NCBI GenBank assembly: GCA_028865235.1
Contig: CP114561.1
Coordinates: 2,128,001-2,192,000 of the forward strand
Direction: 5' to 3'
Length of the DNA stretch: 64,000 bases
Source: Candidatus Manganitrophus sp.
Lineage (GTDB): Bacteria; Nitrospirota; Nitrospiria; SBBL01; Manganitrophaceae
Positions 25,499 through 36,262 of the stretch are shown one piece after another. Position 1 is the stretch's first letter; every line of letters starts with the position of its first letter. Position numbers and translations under genes: made by a program. Under the pieces are notes generated by a model. The model saw only the letters and a program-made list of their open reading frames with translations. It had not been told where the DNA came from and made no database searches.

Positions 25499-26424
25499 TT
25501 AAAACAGATAACTCAGGAGGATTAAATAAGAGTAATCATAACCCAGCGTGAAATCGTTGATCAGAGCAATCCGAACCGCGGTGGAGAAGAGGAACTTCTC
25601 TTGAAACTCCACTTTGAATCCGGGAATGACATCGACGCTCTTCTGTGTAGGGGTGTCGTTTTCGGAATCAAAAGAGCCTCCCCCTGTCGATAGGTCAGCT
25701 CGGTAAAAAAGGTGAAGTTCTCACCGAAGGAGCGGGCCAAGGCGGTATTCACGACGAGAAGGTCGGTCGGATCGACGTCAAACCTGTCCTTGAAGGTATA
25801 TTGATAACCTGCCTGAACATGGAGATCTGTCATTCCCCAAAGAGAGACGGAATAAGCAAAGTCAAGCGCCACAATGGGATTCTCAGACCCTGCCTCATAA
25901 CCCGATGGAAGGCCCAGAGTACCGCGGACGGAAATGTTGGGATTACGAATCAGCGTGTACTTCGCTGAGAAGGAAGGGTTCGCAAGACCCCCGGTCTCTC
26001 TTTTGTCCGGAAAAAGATCGCTGTCCAGACCAATGTGGAATCGATTGGTATCTTGGGAGAAAACGGCCGCCACCGAAAATCGATCGGTTACGCCGTAACC
26101 GACCAGGAAAACCTTTGAGACCAATTCGGCTGCGAAGTCGGGGCCGAATTCGTCTTCAATTTTATCTCCCTCGAACCGTGTGATCCGGGTGTTCTGATAA
26201 GCGAAGCTGAGGTTTCCTTCCCCCTCGTTGAAGCTGGGACTCCCGGTCATCGTAAAGAGCGGGGAAGCCTCATTGGTCTCCCCTCCCGAGATCCCCCCGA
26301 TCCCGCCGATCGCCCCGAGCTGCGCAAGCGCTTGCCGCGATGATCCGAACGTGAGCATGCCAACCCAGATGATCAGAACGAGATAAGCAAATAACCGGTT
26401 TCGGATCTCTCTCCGTCGCGCCAT
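25499..26424 (-). CDS. outer-membrane beta-barrel protein of unknown function (one frame break)
   Basis: This is a secreted protein of about 308 residues. Signal peptide: basic MARRREIRNR, hydrophobic core LFAYLVLIIWVGML, and cleavage after QALA. The mature part starts with a Gly-rich stretch (LGAIGGIGGISGGE), followed by alternating strands typical of a barrel (GNLSFAYQNTRITRFEG; YSVSLWGMTDLHVQAGY). The uninterrupted frame stops at 25561 with an arginine/serine-rich tail. Shifting one base in the C5 tract at 25680-25684 yields further strands and the C-terminal SYLILLSYLF, ending with the terminal Phe expected for barrel assembly. ATG 26424 has GGAGGA upstream. The family is similar to 'transporter'-annotated barrels, but no substrate is known. 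Confidence 0.72.
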
Positions 26425-26587
26425 GTCTTCCTCCAAAGAAGATTGATAACAGGAATGGATCGAAAGGACTCGCTTCCCATCCCATCAAGGAATGGTCAAC
26501 ATGGCATTCAAGTATAGCAAAAGATTCCGGATTGGCAATTTTTGGCAATTCGAGAGGACAAACCTGGAATGACAAAAGGGGGGGCGT

Positions 26588-27172
26588 TTAAAAGGATTCT
26601 TCCGGAGCGATGGATCTATCGGGGGGGGAAGGTTGAAAGGACGTCTTCTCGCTGCTTCGGATCTGGATGGAGAGGCGATTGGTGACAATTTCACCGGTCC
26701 AGATATCTTTCCCCTTCTTCTCGACCCCCTCTGGCTTTTCTTTGTTGGCATAGGTGAGGCGAAGCCCGTAGAGCCCTCGCTTCAGCGGATGGGGGGTCAG
26801 CTCGGAGAGGGGCGGGAGTTTCTTTCGAATCTCCTCCTCCGGTTTCAATTCAATAAAGTCGTCGACGGTCAACGGGCTCGGCGGATTGGTTTTGGTCTGC
26901 AGGAATCCGTCCGGCTCGGCAAAAAGCTCCCACTGAAGATCGCTGAACGGATCAAGCCGCTGGTTGACGACCAGGGGGCGGGTCGTGTTGTTCTTAAGCC
27001 GGATCGTGAGGCGGATCGGCTCGCCGAATTTGTAGATCGGTTTATCGGCATGGATATAAATCTCCAAATTCCCGTCTCGCCCGGACTCGTCCCCCGTCGC
27101 CGTCTGGCCGGCGAAGAGAAGACTCAAACCGACGAGGAAGAATCGAACCCACCGAACTTGAAACGATGACAT
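26588..27172 (-). CDS. secreted protein with BsuPI-like (Ig-fold) domain
   Basis: This is a 194-residue protein with a signal peptide (VRFFLVGLSLLFAGQTATG). Residues 35-165 form a beta-rich domain with IYIHADKPIYKFGEPI and LTIRLKNNTTRPLVV, a pattern shared with intracellular-proteinase-inhibitor BsuPI-like and related Ig-fold domains. The last 25 residues are Ser/Pro-rich. Its function is unknown. It lies alone between the barrel gene and the nitrilase-family gene, all on the minus strand, with gaps too large to claim an operon. Confidence 0.65.
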   Translation of the reverse strand: MSSFQVRWVRFFLVGLSLLFAGQTATGDESGRDGNLEIYIHADKPIYKFGEPIRLTIRLKNNTTRPLVVNQRLDPFSDLQWELFAEPDGFLQTKTNPPSPLTVDDFIELKPEEEIRKKLPPLSELTPHPLKRGLYGLRLTYANKEKPEGVEKKGKDIWTGEIVTNRLSIQIRSSEKTSFQPSPPDRSIAPEESF

Positions 27173-27228
27173 GGATGCACCTCCTGATCATTCGGCCGCC
27201 GAGTGAAACAATCCGTGGCGCCGGCTTC

Positions 27229-28185
27229 TTACGGCGAGGGCTGCATTCCTCTCCAGGCCTCTTCGCCCTTGGAGCGGTTCAACCTCCGGTAGACGCGGCA
27301 GGGGATCGTCAGAAGCACCCGATCAAGCCGGGCCATCATTCTGACCGCTGAATCGACGGCATACCTTTTTTCAGCCGGCAGCGGCTCGGTGACGACCCGT
27401 CCGATCGCCACCCCCTCCTCTTCCTTTAGGACCGAGACAGGAATCCCTCCCCGATCATACACCGCCGAATGCCCGACGAACCGGCTCCGCACGGCGTAGG
27501 GATAAAGGAGGGGAAGGGGGGAATCAAAGGGTCCGCAAAGGCCGGCGTAGGCGACCGGCACCCCGAACGACTCCGCCAGCCGCTTCGGAAGAAGCTCCGG
27601 CATCTGGCTGATGCTTCTGTTCACCGCCGTCTTGGCGAAGAGAAAACCGCCGGCCGTGAAGTCCGGCCAGGCGGATGAAACAATCAGCAGATTGACCTTA
27701 TTTCGAAACCGTTCCCAAATCTTCTGATCGAGGAGATCGGCGCAGATTCCAAAACCGATCCGGCCGAGGGGGGTCTCGACCAGCAGCGGCTCATCCCCCT
27801 TGGTAAAATAACACTTCTCCTGAAGGGGAAGGCAGCGCTTCCGATAAGAGGCCAGGCGCCCCTGAGGGCTGATCAACAGAAGGGTGTTGTAATGATTGCC
27901 GCCGTCCCGTTCGATCATTCCGCCGATCAGATAGATCCCTAATCCCTTTGCAAGATTTCGAAACCATCGGGCGGTCCGGCCGGAGAGATCTTCCCCGACC
28001 TTTAGGTTCTTCCAATCATAGCAATATCCGGTATTGAACAGCTCCGGTAAGACAATGATGCGGGCGCCGCGCGAGGCCGCTTCCCGAACCATCCGATCGG
28101 CCTTATTCAGGTTTTCATCGACGTGATACGGAATCGAGGCCATCTGAATGGCGGCGATCGTTAAACGCTCGGGACCATTTTCCAT
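27229..28185 (-). CDS. carbon-nitrogen hydrolase (nitrilase superfamily)
   Basis: This enzyme is predicted to hydrolyse amide or related C-N bonds. The catalytic triad is visible: Glu in IIVLPELFNTGYCY, Lys in SYRKRCLPLQEKCYF and Cys in GRIGFGICADLL. The Lys position has the usual spacing. The 318 residues include an extra C-terminal tail. ATG 28185 (MENGPERLTIA) is chosen because AAGGAG sits six bases upstream; the frame extends to 28221, overlapping the cbiE stop. The substrate is unknown. Location directly after cbiE suggests cotranscription, though no metabolic link is obvious. Confidence 0.88.
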   Translation of the reverse strand: MENGPERLTIAAIQMASIPYHVDENLNKADRMVREAASRGARIIVLPELFNTGYCYDWKNLKVGEDLSGRTARWFRNLAKGLGIYLIGGMIERDGGNHYNTLLLISPQGRLASYRKRCLPLQEKCYFTKGDEPLLVETPLGRIGFGICADLLDQKIWERFRNKVNLLIVSSAWPDFTAGGFLFAKTAVNRSISQMPELLPKRLAESFGVPVAYAGLCGPFDSPLPLLYPYAVRSRFVGHSAVYDRGGIPVSVLKEEEGVAIGRVVTEPLPAEKRYAVDSAVRMMARLDRVLLTIPCRVYRRLNRSKGEEAWRGMQPSP

Positions 28186-28217
28186 CGAGGGCTCCTTTTG
28201 ACGGAAAGCGCCGTCCA

Positions 28218-28943
28218 TCAAATTCTCCCCTCTTCGTCATGATTTGAAGTGGAAAGCGCGTCTTTGCCGGTGTCCGACTGAGGCGGTTTTTGCGGCGGTT
28301 GTTTTATGCGGTCCAAAAGAATCAGGATCGTGCGCGGGGAGGAGCTCCTTCCGGGAAGTTGCTTCAGATCCAATTCCGTGATGCGCTCGTCCCCCTCTCC
28401 CAGGTTTTCGCAAACATAGGCCGTCCGGTTCTCGATCCCCCGCGCCAGGAGCGCCTTGGCCAACGCGGCGGGGGTATTTTCCGCGTCGGTCAAAATGCCC
28501 GCCTTAACGGCATGCCGGACCGGTTCAATGACCTCTTCGATCGGCCGGTTCCGGACCGAGCCGAGATAGGCCTCTTCCCAGCTCTCTTTGATCCGGGCAA
28601 AGGCCAGCTGCATGGCACTGACATTGGGGAGGATCTCCACCGCCTCTTTGCCAAGCTGCGCCACCAACCCTTGTGCGATTCCGTAAAAATTAGGATCCCC
28701 GGAGGCAAGGACCGCCATTTGGCGCCGGCCGAGATTTGATTGAATCATCTCGGCGATTTTTTTGAGATCGGATTGAATCGGAATTTTCTTGGCGTCGTGA
28801 TTGGGGAAGAAGGCCAAAAGTCGCTCGGGGCCGAAGATCCACTCGGCATCCTGAAGCAGCCGCATCGCTTTGAGATTCATCGAGAGAACGCCGTCCTCCC
28901 CCACGCCGAAAACATGGACTTTCTCTTTTAGCGGATCACCCAT
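28218..28943 (-). CDS. cbiE: precorrin-6Y/cobalt-precorrin C5-methyltransferase subunit CbiE
   Basis: This is a SAM-dependent methyltransferase of cobalamin (corrin ring) synthesis, of the tetrapyrrole methylase fold. The motifs VFGVGEDGVLSMN, VLASGDPNFYGIAQGL, ILPNVSAMQLAFARI and AGILTDAENTP are typical of CbiE. The usual partner CbiT (decarboxylating domain) is not in the window, either fused or adjacent; the C-terminus is instead a Pro/Gln-rich tail. The other corrin genes must lie elsewhere, or this enzyme is an orphan. The next gene downstream is the nitrilase-family hydrolase, overlapping or closely spaced. Confidence 0.85.
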   Translation of the reverse strand: MGDPLKEKVHVFGVGEDGVLSMNLKAMRLLQDAEWIFGPERLLAFFPNHDAKKIPIQSDLKKIAEMIQSNLGRRQMAVLASGDPNFYGIAQGLVAQLGKEAVEILPNVSAMQLAFARIKESWEEAYLGSVRNRPIEEVIEPVRHAVKAGILTDAENTPAALAKALLARGIENRTAYVCENLGEGDERITELDLKQLPGRSSSPRTILILLDRIKQPPQKPPQSDTGKDALSTSNHDEEGRI

Positions 28944-29004
28944 CTGTAAGACGCATCCCTTCGGTGCAGGGTAGTCTATGCCGCACCGGCGATAAAAGTC
29001 AAGC

Positions 29005-29033
29005 GCCGGGGCGACGCGACGGGTCGCCCCGGC
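29005..29033. repeat. intergenic palindrome (GGGGCGAC type)
   Basis: The 11-base arms GCCGGGGCGAC and GTCGCCCCGGC are perfect inverse complements around a seven-base centre. It is located between the divergent cbiE and DUF1844 genes. It shares the GGGGCGAC/GTCGCCCC arm core with the elements at 59987 and inside tpiA at 60204. Confidence 0.6.
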
Positions 29034-29045
29034 CTCTTCCTTACC

Positions 29046-29074
29046 TTGAAAAGGGGAAAAGTTTGTGCTAACTT
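29046..29074 (+). promoter_or_regulatory. sigma70-type promoter of the DUF1844 gene
   Basis: TTGAAA (29046-29051) and TAACTT (29069-29074) have a 17-base spacer, 20 bases before ATG 29095. Confidence 0.5.
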
Positions 29075-29094
29075 ATCGTGCGAGGGAGGAGCCG

Positions 29095-29526
29095 ATGGAA
29101 GAGGAAGAAAAAGGGTTTCAGATCAGAGACCGCCGCGCTTATTTGAAGGAGACCGACCAGGATAAGCGACCGGAGAAAGAGCATACGGAAAAACCGGCCT
29201 CCGCTCCGGACAAAGAGGCCCATGCCGCGTCTCCGAGCCGGGAAGAACACATTCATCCAGCAGAGGGCTCTTTTCCGGTACATTTTTCCTCATTCATTCT
29301 TTCTCTCGCAACCTCTGCGCTGATTCACCTGGGACAGGAGGCCAATCCCGCGACCGGGGAGAGGTCGGTGGAGCTGCCGGCGGCACGCCAAGTGATTGAT
29401 CTGATTACCCTTCTCGAAGAGAAAACCAAAGGGAACCTGACCCCGGATGAGGAAAATCTCCTTCGACAGATCCTCTTCACCCTGCGCTTGAAGTTCGTCG
29501 AGGTAGAAAAAAAACGCCACCCCTGA
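29095..29526 (+). CDS. DUF1844 domain protein
   Basis: This is a 143-residue cytoplasmic protein. The N-terminal 60 residues are charged and low in complexity. The C-terminal domain matches DUF1844: HFSSFILSLATSALIHLGQE, then AARQVIDLITLLEEKTKGNL and LLRQILFTLRLKFVEV. Its function is unknown; the family is widespread in Nitrospirota and Deltaproteobacteria. ATG 29095 has GAGGGAGGA upstream and replaces a longer in-frame reading. It precedes tamB by 78 bases. Confidence 0.88.
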   Translation: MEEEEKGFQIRDRRAYLKETDQDKRPEKEHTEKPASAPDKEAHAASPSREEHIHPAEGSFPVHFSSFILSLATSALIHLGQEANPATGERSVELPAARQVIDLITLLEEKTKGNLTPDEENLLRQILFTLRLKFVEVEKKRHP

Positions 29527-29604
29527 TTCGCCCTCCTTGTGAAGAGGTCAGGAAGGTCACCCCCTTCCGTCGCCTCGGATTCGCTTCAATGTAAGGAGCT
29601 CCGT

Positions 29605-32600
29605 TTGTCAAAAAAGTGGATCCTTTTTCTTTTCGCGGCCCTCTTCCTTTTGTTTTTTACCGTTCAGCTTGTCCTCCAAAGCGGTCTCTTCTCAGAGAAG
29701 GCGAAGGCCTATGCCGAAAAGGGGTTGGAGCGGTTGCTGGGACGCCCGATCCAAATCGGGGAGGTCGAACTTCGTTCTCTCTCCGCCTCGGTGGTGCTCA
29801 AGGGGGTCTCCGCCCGCCCCATCGGCGATGTCTCCCCTTTTTCGGCTCAAGAGATTCGGGTTTACTTCAGTCCTTGGTCTCTGCTGACCCAGTCGTTTTT
29901 CATCCGACAGATCGTGATCGAGTCTCCCTCGATCGCGTTGACGCCGGCGTTACTCTCTCAGCCCCCCCCTCCTCGCGGGAGCAACGGGAGGAAGGCCCTC
30001 CGGCGGTCGTCGTTCGGACCGTTCGAATCAAAAACGGATCGCTTTCTTATCAGGGAGCCGGCCTGCTCCGCTCCCTCTCGCTTCAGGAGATCGAGGCGGA
30101 GATCCGGCCCGATCTGAGAATGACCCGTTTCGAGATCGATCTCTCGGCGGAAACGGGGCGGCTTTCAACCGAGAAGGAGGAGAGAGCGATCGACCGGTTG
30201 GAGACGAAGGTTGCCTTGACTCCTGGAGCGGTTGAGATCCGGCAGGGCTCGCTTCTCTCGGGACGGGCGCACCTTCTGACCGAAGGGAAGGTCCATACGG
30301 GAGAGGACAATCGGCTCGACCTTCAGATCGACCTCCGTTTTCCCCTGGAGGAGGCGCCCGTTTCTCTCATCGCCGAAAGAAAACTCTCCGGCGAGGCGAT
30401 CGTACAGGGGCACCTCACCGGCGCCTATCCCAACCTCTCCGCCGCGGGGAAGATCGCCCTTCCACAGCTTTCATCGGAAGGGACCGAGATCGGCTCCCTC
30501 CTCTCGGAAATCTCCTACCGGGATCGAAAGGTCGTGATCTCTTCCTTCTCCGGCGAGCTCTTCAAGGGGACCTTCAGCGGGGAGGCGGAGGGCGATTTCA
30601 TAAAGGAGACGCCCGCCTACCGCGCCTCGCTTCAATACGGAAGGCTTCCTTTGGAGAAGATGCGAAAACTTCTGTTGAATCTTCCGTCGGAAGTGAACCG
30701 GGCGCTGGAAGGGATTTTTCTCGACGGCGATTTCACTCTTTCAGGAAAGGGAGCATCCCCGGCCGACTGGGCGGGAGGCGGCCGTCTGGAAGCAAAACGG
30801 CTTCCCCTCTTCTCCCCTCCGTTTCGCGCCGAGGCGGGACGCCCGGAGAAATTGATTGCCCTGCTTCAAGAGGGAGAGATCCGATGGCGATGGTCGGAGA
30901 GTCGGCTGTCGGTCGATCAGGGGAAAATCGCCTTCCCGAATGCGGAAGCGATCTTTCACGGAAATTGGAGCCAACCGCAGGGCCTCTCGATTGAGGTGGC
31001 CGCCCTGTCGGATGAGGTCCAGGGATTGACCCGGGCCCTCGACCTTCCCTTTACCGGAGCGCTCCAGATCGAAGGCGCCCTCTCCGGAGAGATCGATCAT
31101 CCCCGGATCGAAGGGACCGTTCTCCTCGATCGATGGACCCTTCAGCGTAAAACGATGGGAACCTTGAACTCTCAATTTATTCTCCAGGACCGGCGGCTTC
31201 AGTTAAAGGAGGGCTCTCTGGAATCTCCGCCCGCCGCCGGGAAAAAGGCTTCCCCGGCGCCCTATCGGTTCAACGGCAGCATTCAGTGGGCCGATCCGAA
31301 CGAACCGATGTTCGACCTTCAGACCAAGATCACCGCCGGCGACCCCCAGGCGGTTTTTGATTTCTTTCAACTCTCCATTCCGCTTCGGACCGCCGCGACC
31401 GGAACCCTTTCCATCAAAGGAAGTCCCCAGGCCTTCGCGGTCAAGGGGCCGCTGAGCTTGGCGCGGGGCTCACTTTACGGCGAGCGGTTCGACCGGGGAA
31501 GGCTCGACCTGACGGTCACCGGGAAAGAAGCCCTCCTTCGCAAGGTCTCTTTGGAGCGGGGCCAGGCCCGCGTCGAGGGTGAAGGAGAGATCCGGTTCAA
31601 CGGGACCTACCGGATGGCGGTGAAAGGAACCGATCTCCCCATTCATGAAATCGAGCTGATCCAGGCCCGGGCGCCGCTCCTTTCCGGAAAGATGGCGTTG
31701 GAGGTGGCCGGTGAGGGAAGTTTTAAGAAGCCGAACCTGGCGATCGTCGCCTCCGTCCAGGAGCTCCGATATGCCGATACGGAAGGAGACACCGGGACCG
31801 TTAAAGCCAATTGGGACCAGGGGGTCATCCGCCTGGAAGGAACGTTTCCCAAGAAAAACTTTTCCGCGAAGGGGGAGATCCAGCTGATCCCTTCGTACCC
31901 CTTTTCTTTCCAGGGCCGCTTTGCGCAACTTCGGATCGATCCTTTCATCCGGCAGTTTTTCTCGACCCCTCTCGCCGGGATCACCCTTCAGATGACGGGG
32001 GAGCTGGAAGGAGGGGGACAGCTCGCCAAGATGGACCAGGTGAATCTGACCGGAACGCTGACGGAGATCGCCGCCGACTTCGGCGGATACGCCGTCGGGA
32101 ACGACGGGCCGATCGCCGTCCGATCGGAGCGAGGGGTCTTTGCCTTCGAGAACGCCCGGCTGAAGGGAGAAAATACCGCCTTAGAGTTCAACGGCGCGCT
32201 GACCCCCCTTCAATCGTGGGATCTCTTCGTGAAAGGAGAGGCCGATCTGAATTTGCTCACTTTTTTCAAGGACGATCACCTCCGGAAAAGGGAAAGCAAC
32301 GCTGGACGTGCGGATCTCCGATCAGTGGAAATCGCCCCGTATTCTCGGCCAGCTCGCCCTTCAAGACGGCACGGTGCGAACGGTCCTCTTTCCCCAGTCG
32401 GTTCATGTCTCTTCTCTTTCGGTCGTCTTCAACGAACGGGTCCTTCTCCTGGAGACGTTCGAGGGAGAAATGGGCCGGGGACGGTTCCAGGCAAACGGGA
32501 AGGCCGATCTGGTCGGCTTCGGCGTCGGCCCGTTCGGGTTTCTTCTGGAGGTCGCCGACACCCGAATCAACCTTGCCAAAGATCTGACGGCGACGGTCGA

Positions 32601-33516
32601 CGGCGAACTCCTCTTCCAACGGGAAGGATCGGTCCAGACCCTCAAGGGTGAGATGGTCGTGAAGCGGGCGATCTACGATAAACGGGCCGATTTAAAATCA
32701 ATGGCGGTCGAGTGGGTGCAGAAAACGGAGGAGACCTTCAGGGAAGAGACCCCTCTCTTCGGCGCCACGAAAATGAATATCCATCTCTACGGACAAGAAA
32801 ACATCTGGGTCGACAACAATATTGCGAAAATTCCGCTCGAAATCGACCTTTTCTTGAAGGGATCGATCGACCGGCCGCTCTTAATCGGCCGGATCATGGT
32901 TCCGCGCGGTTTAATCTACTTCCGGAACAACGAATTCAAGGTCACCTCCGGCTCGGTCGAATTTTTGGATCCCCAAAAGATCGACCCTCGATTTGATCTG
33001 AAAGCAAGAACCGTGGTGAAGATGCCCGACAGCAAAGTGAGCCTCGATAAAGAGTACACGATCGATCTCGGTCTCACCGGAAACCTCTCCAGGTTCACCT
33101 TGGCCCTCTCCTCCTCTCCCCCCTTTCGGAGACCGATATCCTCGCTCTCCTCACCTTCGGAGTGACCACGGAGGAGTTCGCCCAAAGACAGGGGGGGGCC
33201 GCCAGCAGCGAGGCGACCAGCCTGATTCTTTCGGAGCTTCTGGAGGGAGCGGTTCCAAAAACAGGGGGTGGTCGATCGAATCCAGGTCGATCCCTTTACC
33301 GGGGGGGCAAAGTCGTCGAGCGGCCCTCGGCTGACGGCTGAAAAACGGCTTCTGGAAGACCGGCTCTTAGTCACCTATTCGGCCACCCTCGATCCTTCCC
33401 AGGAGCAGCTGATCCGGATGATTTACGAGCTCGGCAAGAATGTGTCTCTGGTGGGGGAACGAGATCAAGACGGGCAGATGGGAGGGGATGTTCGATTCAG
33501 ATTCGAGTTCCGATAA
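29605..33516 (+). CDS. tamB: TamB-like translocation and assembly module protein (at least four frame breaks)
   Basis: This is a very long AsmA/TamB-type bridge protein between inner and outer membrane, thought to move phospholipids or assist barrel assembly. The start is TTG 29605 with AAGGAGCT upstream, followed by an N-terminal transmembrane anchor (ILFLFAALFLLFFTVQLVLQ). The body is repetitive beta-strand sequence, and the C-terminal DUF490 domain (VVKMPDSKVSLDKEYTIDL region) ends in FRFEFR. The frame breaks at a C8 run (29962-29969), near 32270-32285, near 33110-33125 and near 33255-33270. Repaired length is about 1300 residues, normal for TamB. The final codons overlap the start of the Omp85 partner. 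Confidence 0.9.
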
Positions 33517-36235
33517 TCGCGACAATCTGTCTTCTCATCGCCCCCCTTTTTGTTTATGCCCATTCTTGGGAAGGGAAGGTCATCCACCAGGTCGGCATCG
33601 ATTTATCCGAGCGCTCCTCCGAGCCGGAGGTCTTCGAACAGATCGAACTTCGACCGGGACAGCGCTACCAGACCCGCCTCATTCGAAAAGCCATCGAGCG
33701 CCTCTACGCAACCGGCCGCTACCGCGACATCTGGGTGCAGGTCGAACCGGCGGGAGAGGAGGTCACCGTCAAATTCATCCTCATCGAGCGGCGGCTTCTC
33801 TCCTCGATCGACCTCTCCGGAAATTACTTTGTTTCCGAGGAGGAGATTCTCGGTGTGATCGGGATGAAGCCGGGGAACGAGTTTACGGAGGCCCGCTGGG
33901 AAAAAGCGCTCTCCGACGTGAGCTCGCTCTATCGAAGAAAGGGATACTTCCAAACCCGCTTCGCGACCGGAATCAAACGAGCCCCTCACGATCGGAGGAG
34001 CGTTGATCTCTCACTCGACATTCGTGAGGGGGATCCGGCCAAAATCAGAAACCTCCGCTTGACCGGACAGAAAGAGTTTTCAGACACCACAATAAGGCTT
34101 CGGATGATCACCTCCTGGCCGAAGGAGTATTATCGCTTCGACAAACTTGAAGAAAATATCAAAGGGGTCGAAGCGTTCTATCACAGCGAGGGCTACTTGA
34201 AGGCCGCTGTCGGTCCGCCGATCCTCGAGTTTATCGAGCGGACCAATGAGGTCGACATCACCCTCCCGATCACCGCTTTCAATAAGATCGACCTTCACTT
34301 CGACGGGCGGGGTCCCATGTCGGTGAAACAACTGGAGCCGCTGGTCCTCATCAAAGAAGAGCGGAGCGACGATTCGAGCACGCTCGACCAGAGCGCCCAG
34401 GAGATTGAAGAATTTTACCGCAGAGCGGGTTATCCCTTCGTCCAGGTGACCGTCTCCGCCCTTCCCTTTCCGGAGGAAAACCGGACGGAGGTTCGCTTCA
34501 AGATCGAAAGCGGTTCCCGAACCCGCATTCGACAGATCAAATTCTCCGGCAACCACTCCTTTTCATCGGAGCGCCTGCGGGAGATCGTCCGCCTCCAAAA
34601 AGAAGGTCGTTTCTCGTCGAGTCTTTACACCCGCGAGCAGCTCGACGAGGATGCCTCCGCCCTGGTCCTCTTTTATAAGAGGGAGGGGTTCCGAGACCCG
34701 CGCGTCGCCCCCGAGATCGATTATGACGACACCCGGACCGACGCCACGGTCACTTACAAAATCGACGAGGGGATTCGAACCAGGATCGGCCGGATCACTT
34801 TTCAGGGGCATCAACGCCTGTCGGAGACAACATTGAAAAAAGCGCTCCGGGTCGCGCCGGAAGATCCTTATTATGAAGCGATCGTGAGGGAGGGGCGCGC
34901 CAGCTCCTCTCCGCCTATGAAAAGGAGGGCTATCTTTACGCCTCCGTTCAATCGCTCACCGATTTCTCCGAGGATCAGACGACCGCCGACATCACCTATG
35001 ATCTCTCCGAGGGAGAGCAGGTCCGCGTCGGCCGGATCGTTCTCGATGGAAACCTGAAAACACGCGACCACGTTCTCCTCCGTGAGCTCGTCATTCGCGA
35101 GGGAGATCCTTATAGCTTCGATCAGATCCTCACGAGCCAGCAGCGCCTCTACCGGACCGGACTCTTCTCGGGGGTCCGGTTCGAGCCGATTCGCTTCGAA
35201 GACAAACCGACGGTTCATGACCTCCAACTTTCCGTGACGGAACGCCCCAGCATCGGCGTGGAGTTCGGCGGGGGTTATGCCGACTTCGAAGGGGTCCGTG
35301 GGTTTTTCGAGCTCTCCCATCGGAATCTCTTCGGCACCGGTCGAAGCATCACCGCCCGGGCGCAGGGGAGCCGCATCCAGGAACTCTATACCCTGAGCTA
35401 CCGGGAGCCGTGGTTTTTCTTTCGCGACACCGACGCCCATGTGGTGGCCGCCTACGAAGACCGGGAGGAGCGCACCTACGATCTGGAGCGGACCAGCGGC
35501 ACCGTCGGCGTCGACAAAAGCTTCTCGAAAACCGTCAAGGGATCGCTCGTCTACCAATATGAACGGAACCGGCTGACGAATGTCGACCCGGATGCGCAAT
35601 TGACCCCGGAGGATATCGGACGGGTCACGATTGGGAGCATCACCCCCTCTCTCATTCGAGACACCCGGGACGACCCTTTCAATCCCCGCTCTGGAACCTT
35701 GAACGGGATCACCGTCCAGGACGCCGCGCAAATCCTCGGCTCCGAGGCGCAGTTCGTCAAAACAACGGTTCAGAGCAGCTGGTATCAGGCCCTCTCCACG
35801 AGGTTCGTCTTCGCCTTCTCGGCGAGAGCCGGCGTGGCGCAGCGGTTCGGCGAGACCGAGGTGATTCCATTGACGGAGCGCTTCCTCGCGGGGGGGCGCA
35901 GTACGGTCCGCGGCTACGATCAGGACAAGCTCGGGGTGGAAGGGGTCACCATCATCAACGGGGATCCCACCGGCGGAAACGCCATGTTGATCTTCAACGA
36001 GGAGCTTCGAATCGCCCTCCCCCGATCGTTCGGCCTCGTCCTCTTTTTCGATCACGGCAATGTCTGGCTGGACCACCGGGACGTCCGCTTCTCCGAGCTT
36101 AAATCGACCACCGGGATTGGCGTGCGGTATAATACTCCTGTGGGGCCGTTTCGGCTCGACTGGGGATACAAGCTCAACCGCGAAGCCGACGAAGATCCCT
36201 GGGCGCTTCATTTCACACTGGGGCATGCTTTCTAG
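33495..36235 (+). CDS. Omp85-family outer-membrane assembly protein (TamA/BamA type), one frame break, probable AUU start
   Basis: This is an outer-membrane insertase with N-terminal POTRA repeats and a C-terminal 16-strand barrel. At least four POTRA-like units are visible (for example IDLSGNYFVSEEEILGVIGM and IKFSGNHSFSSERLREIV). The barrel contains the lid-lock motif region LAGGRSTVRGYDQDKLG and ends LGHAF. The frame breaks at G4 34892-34895. The N-terminus has a signal peptide (IRVPIIATICLLIAPLFVYA), but no ATG, GTG or TTG is in frame; ATT 33495 lies seven bases after GGGAGGGG, making AUU the best start. Adjacency to tamB suggests a TamA role, but BamA is not excluded. Confidence 0.88.
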
Positions 36236-36262
36236 AAAATCGAAAACTTCTTTAGGAAACGA

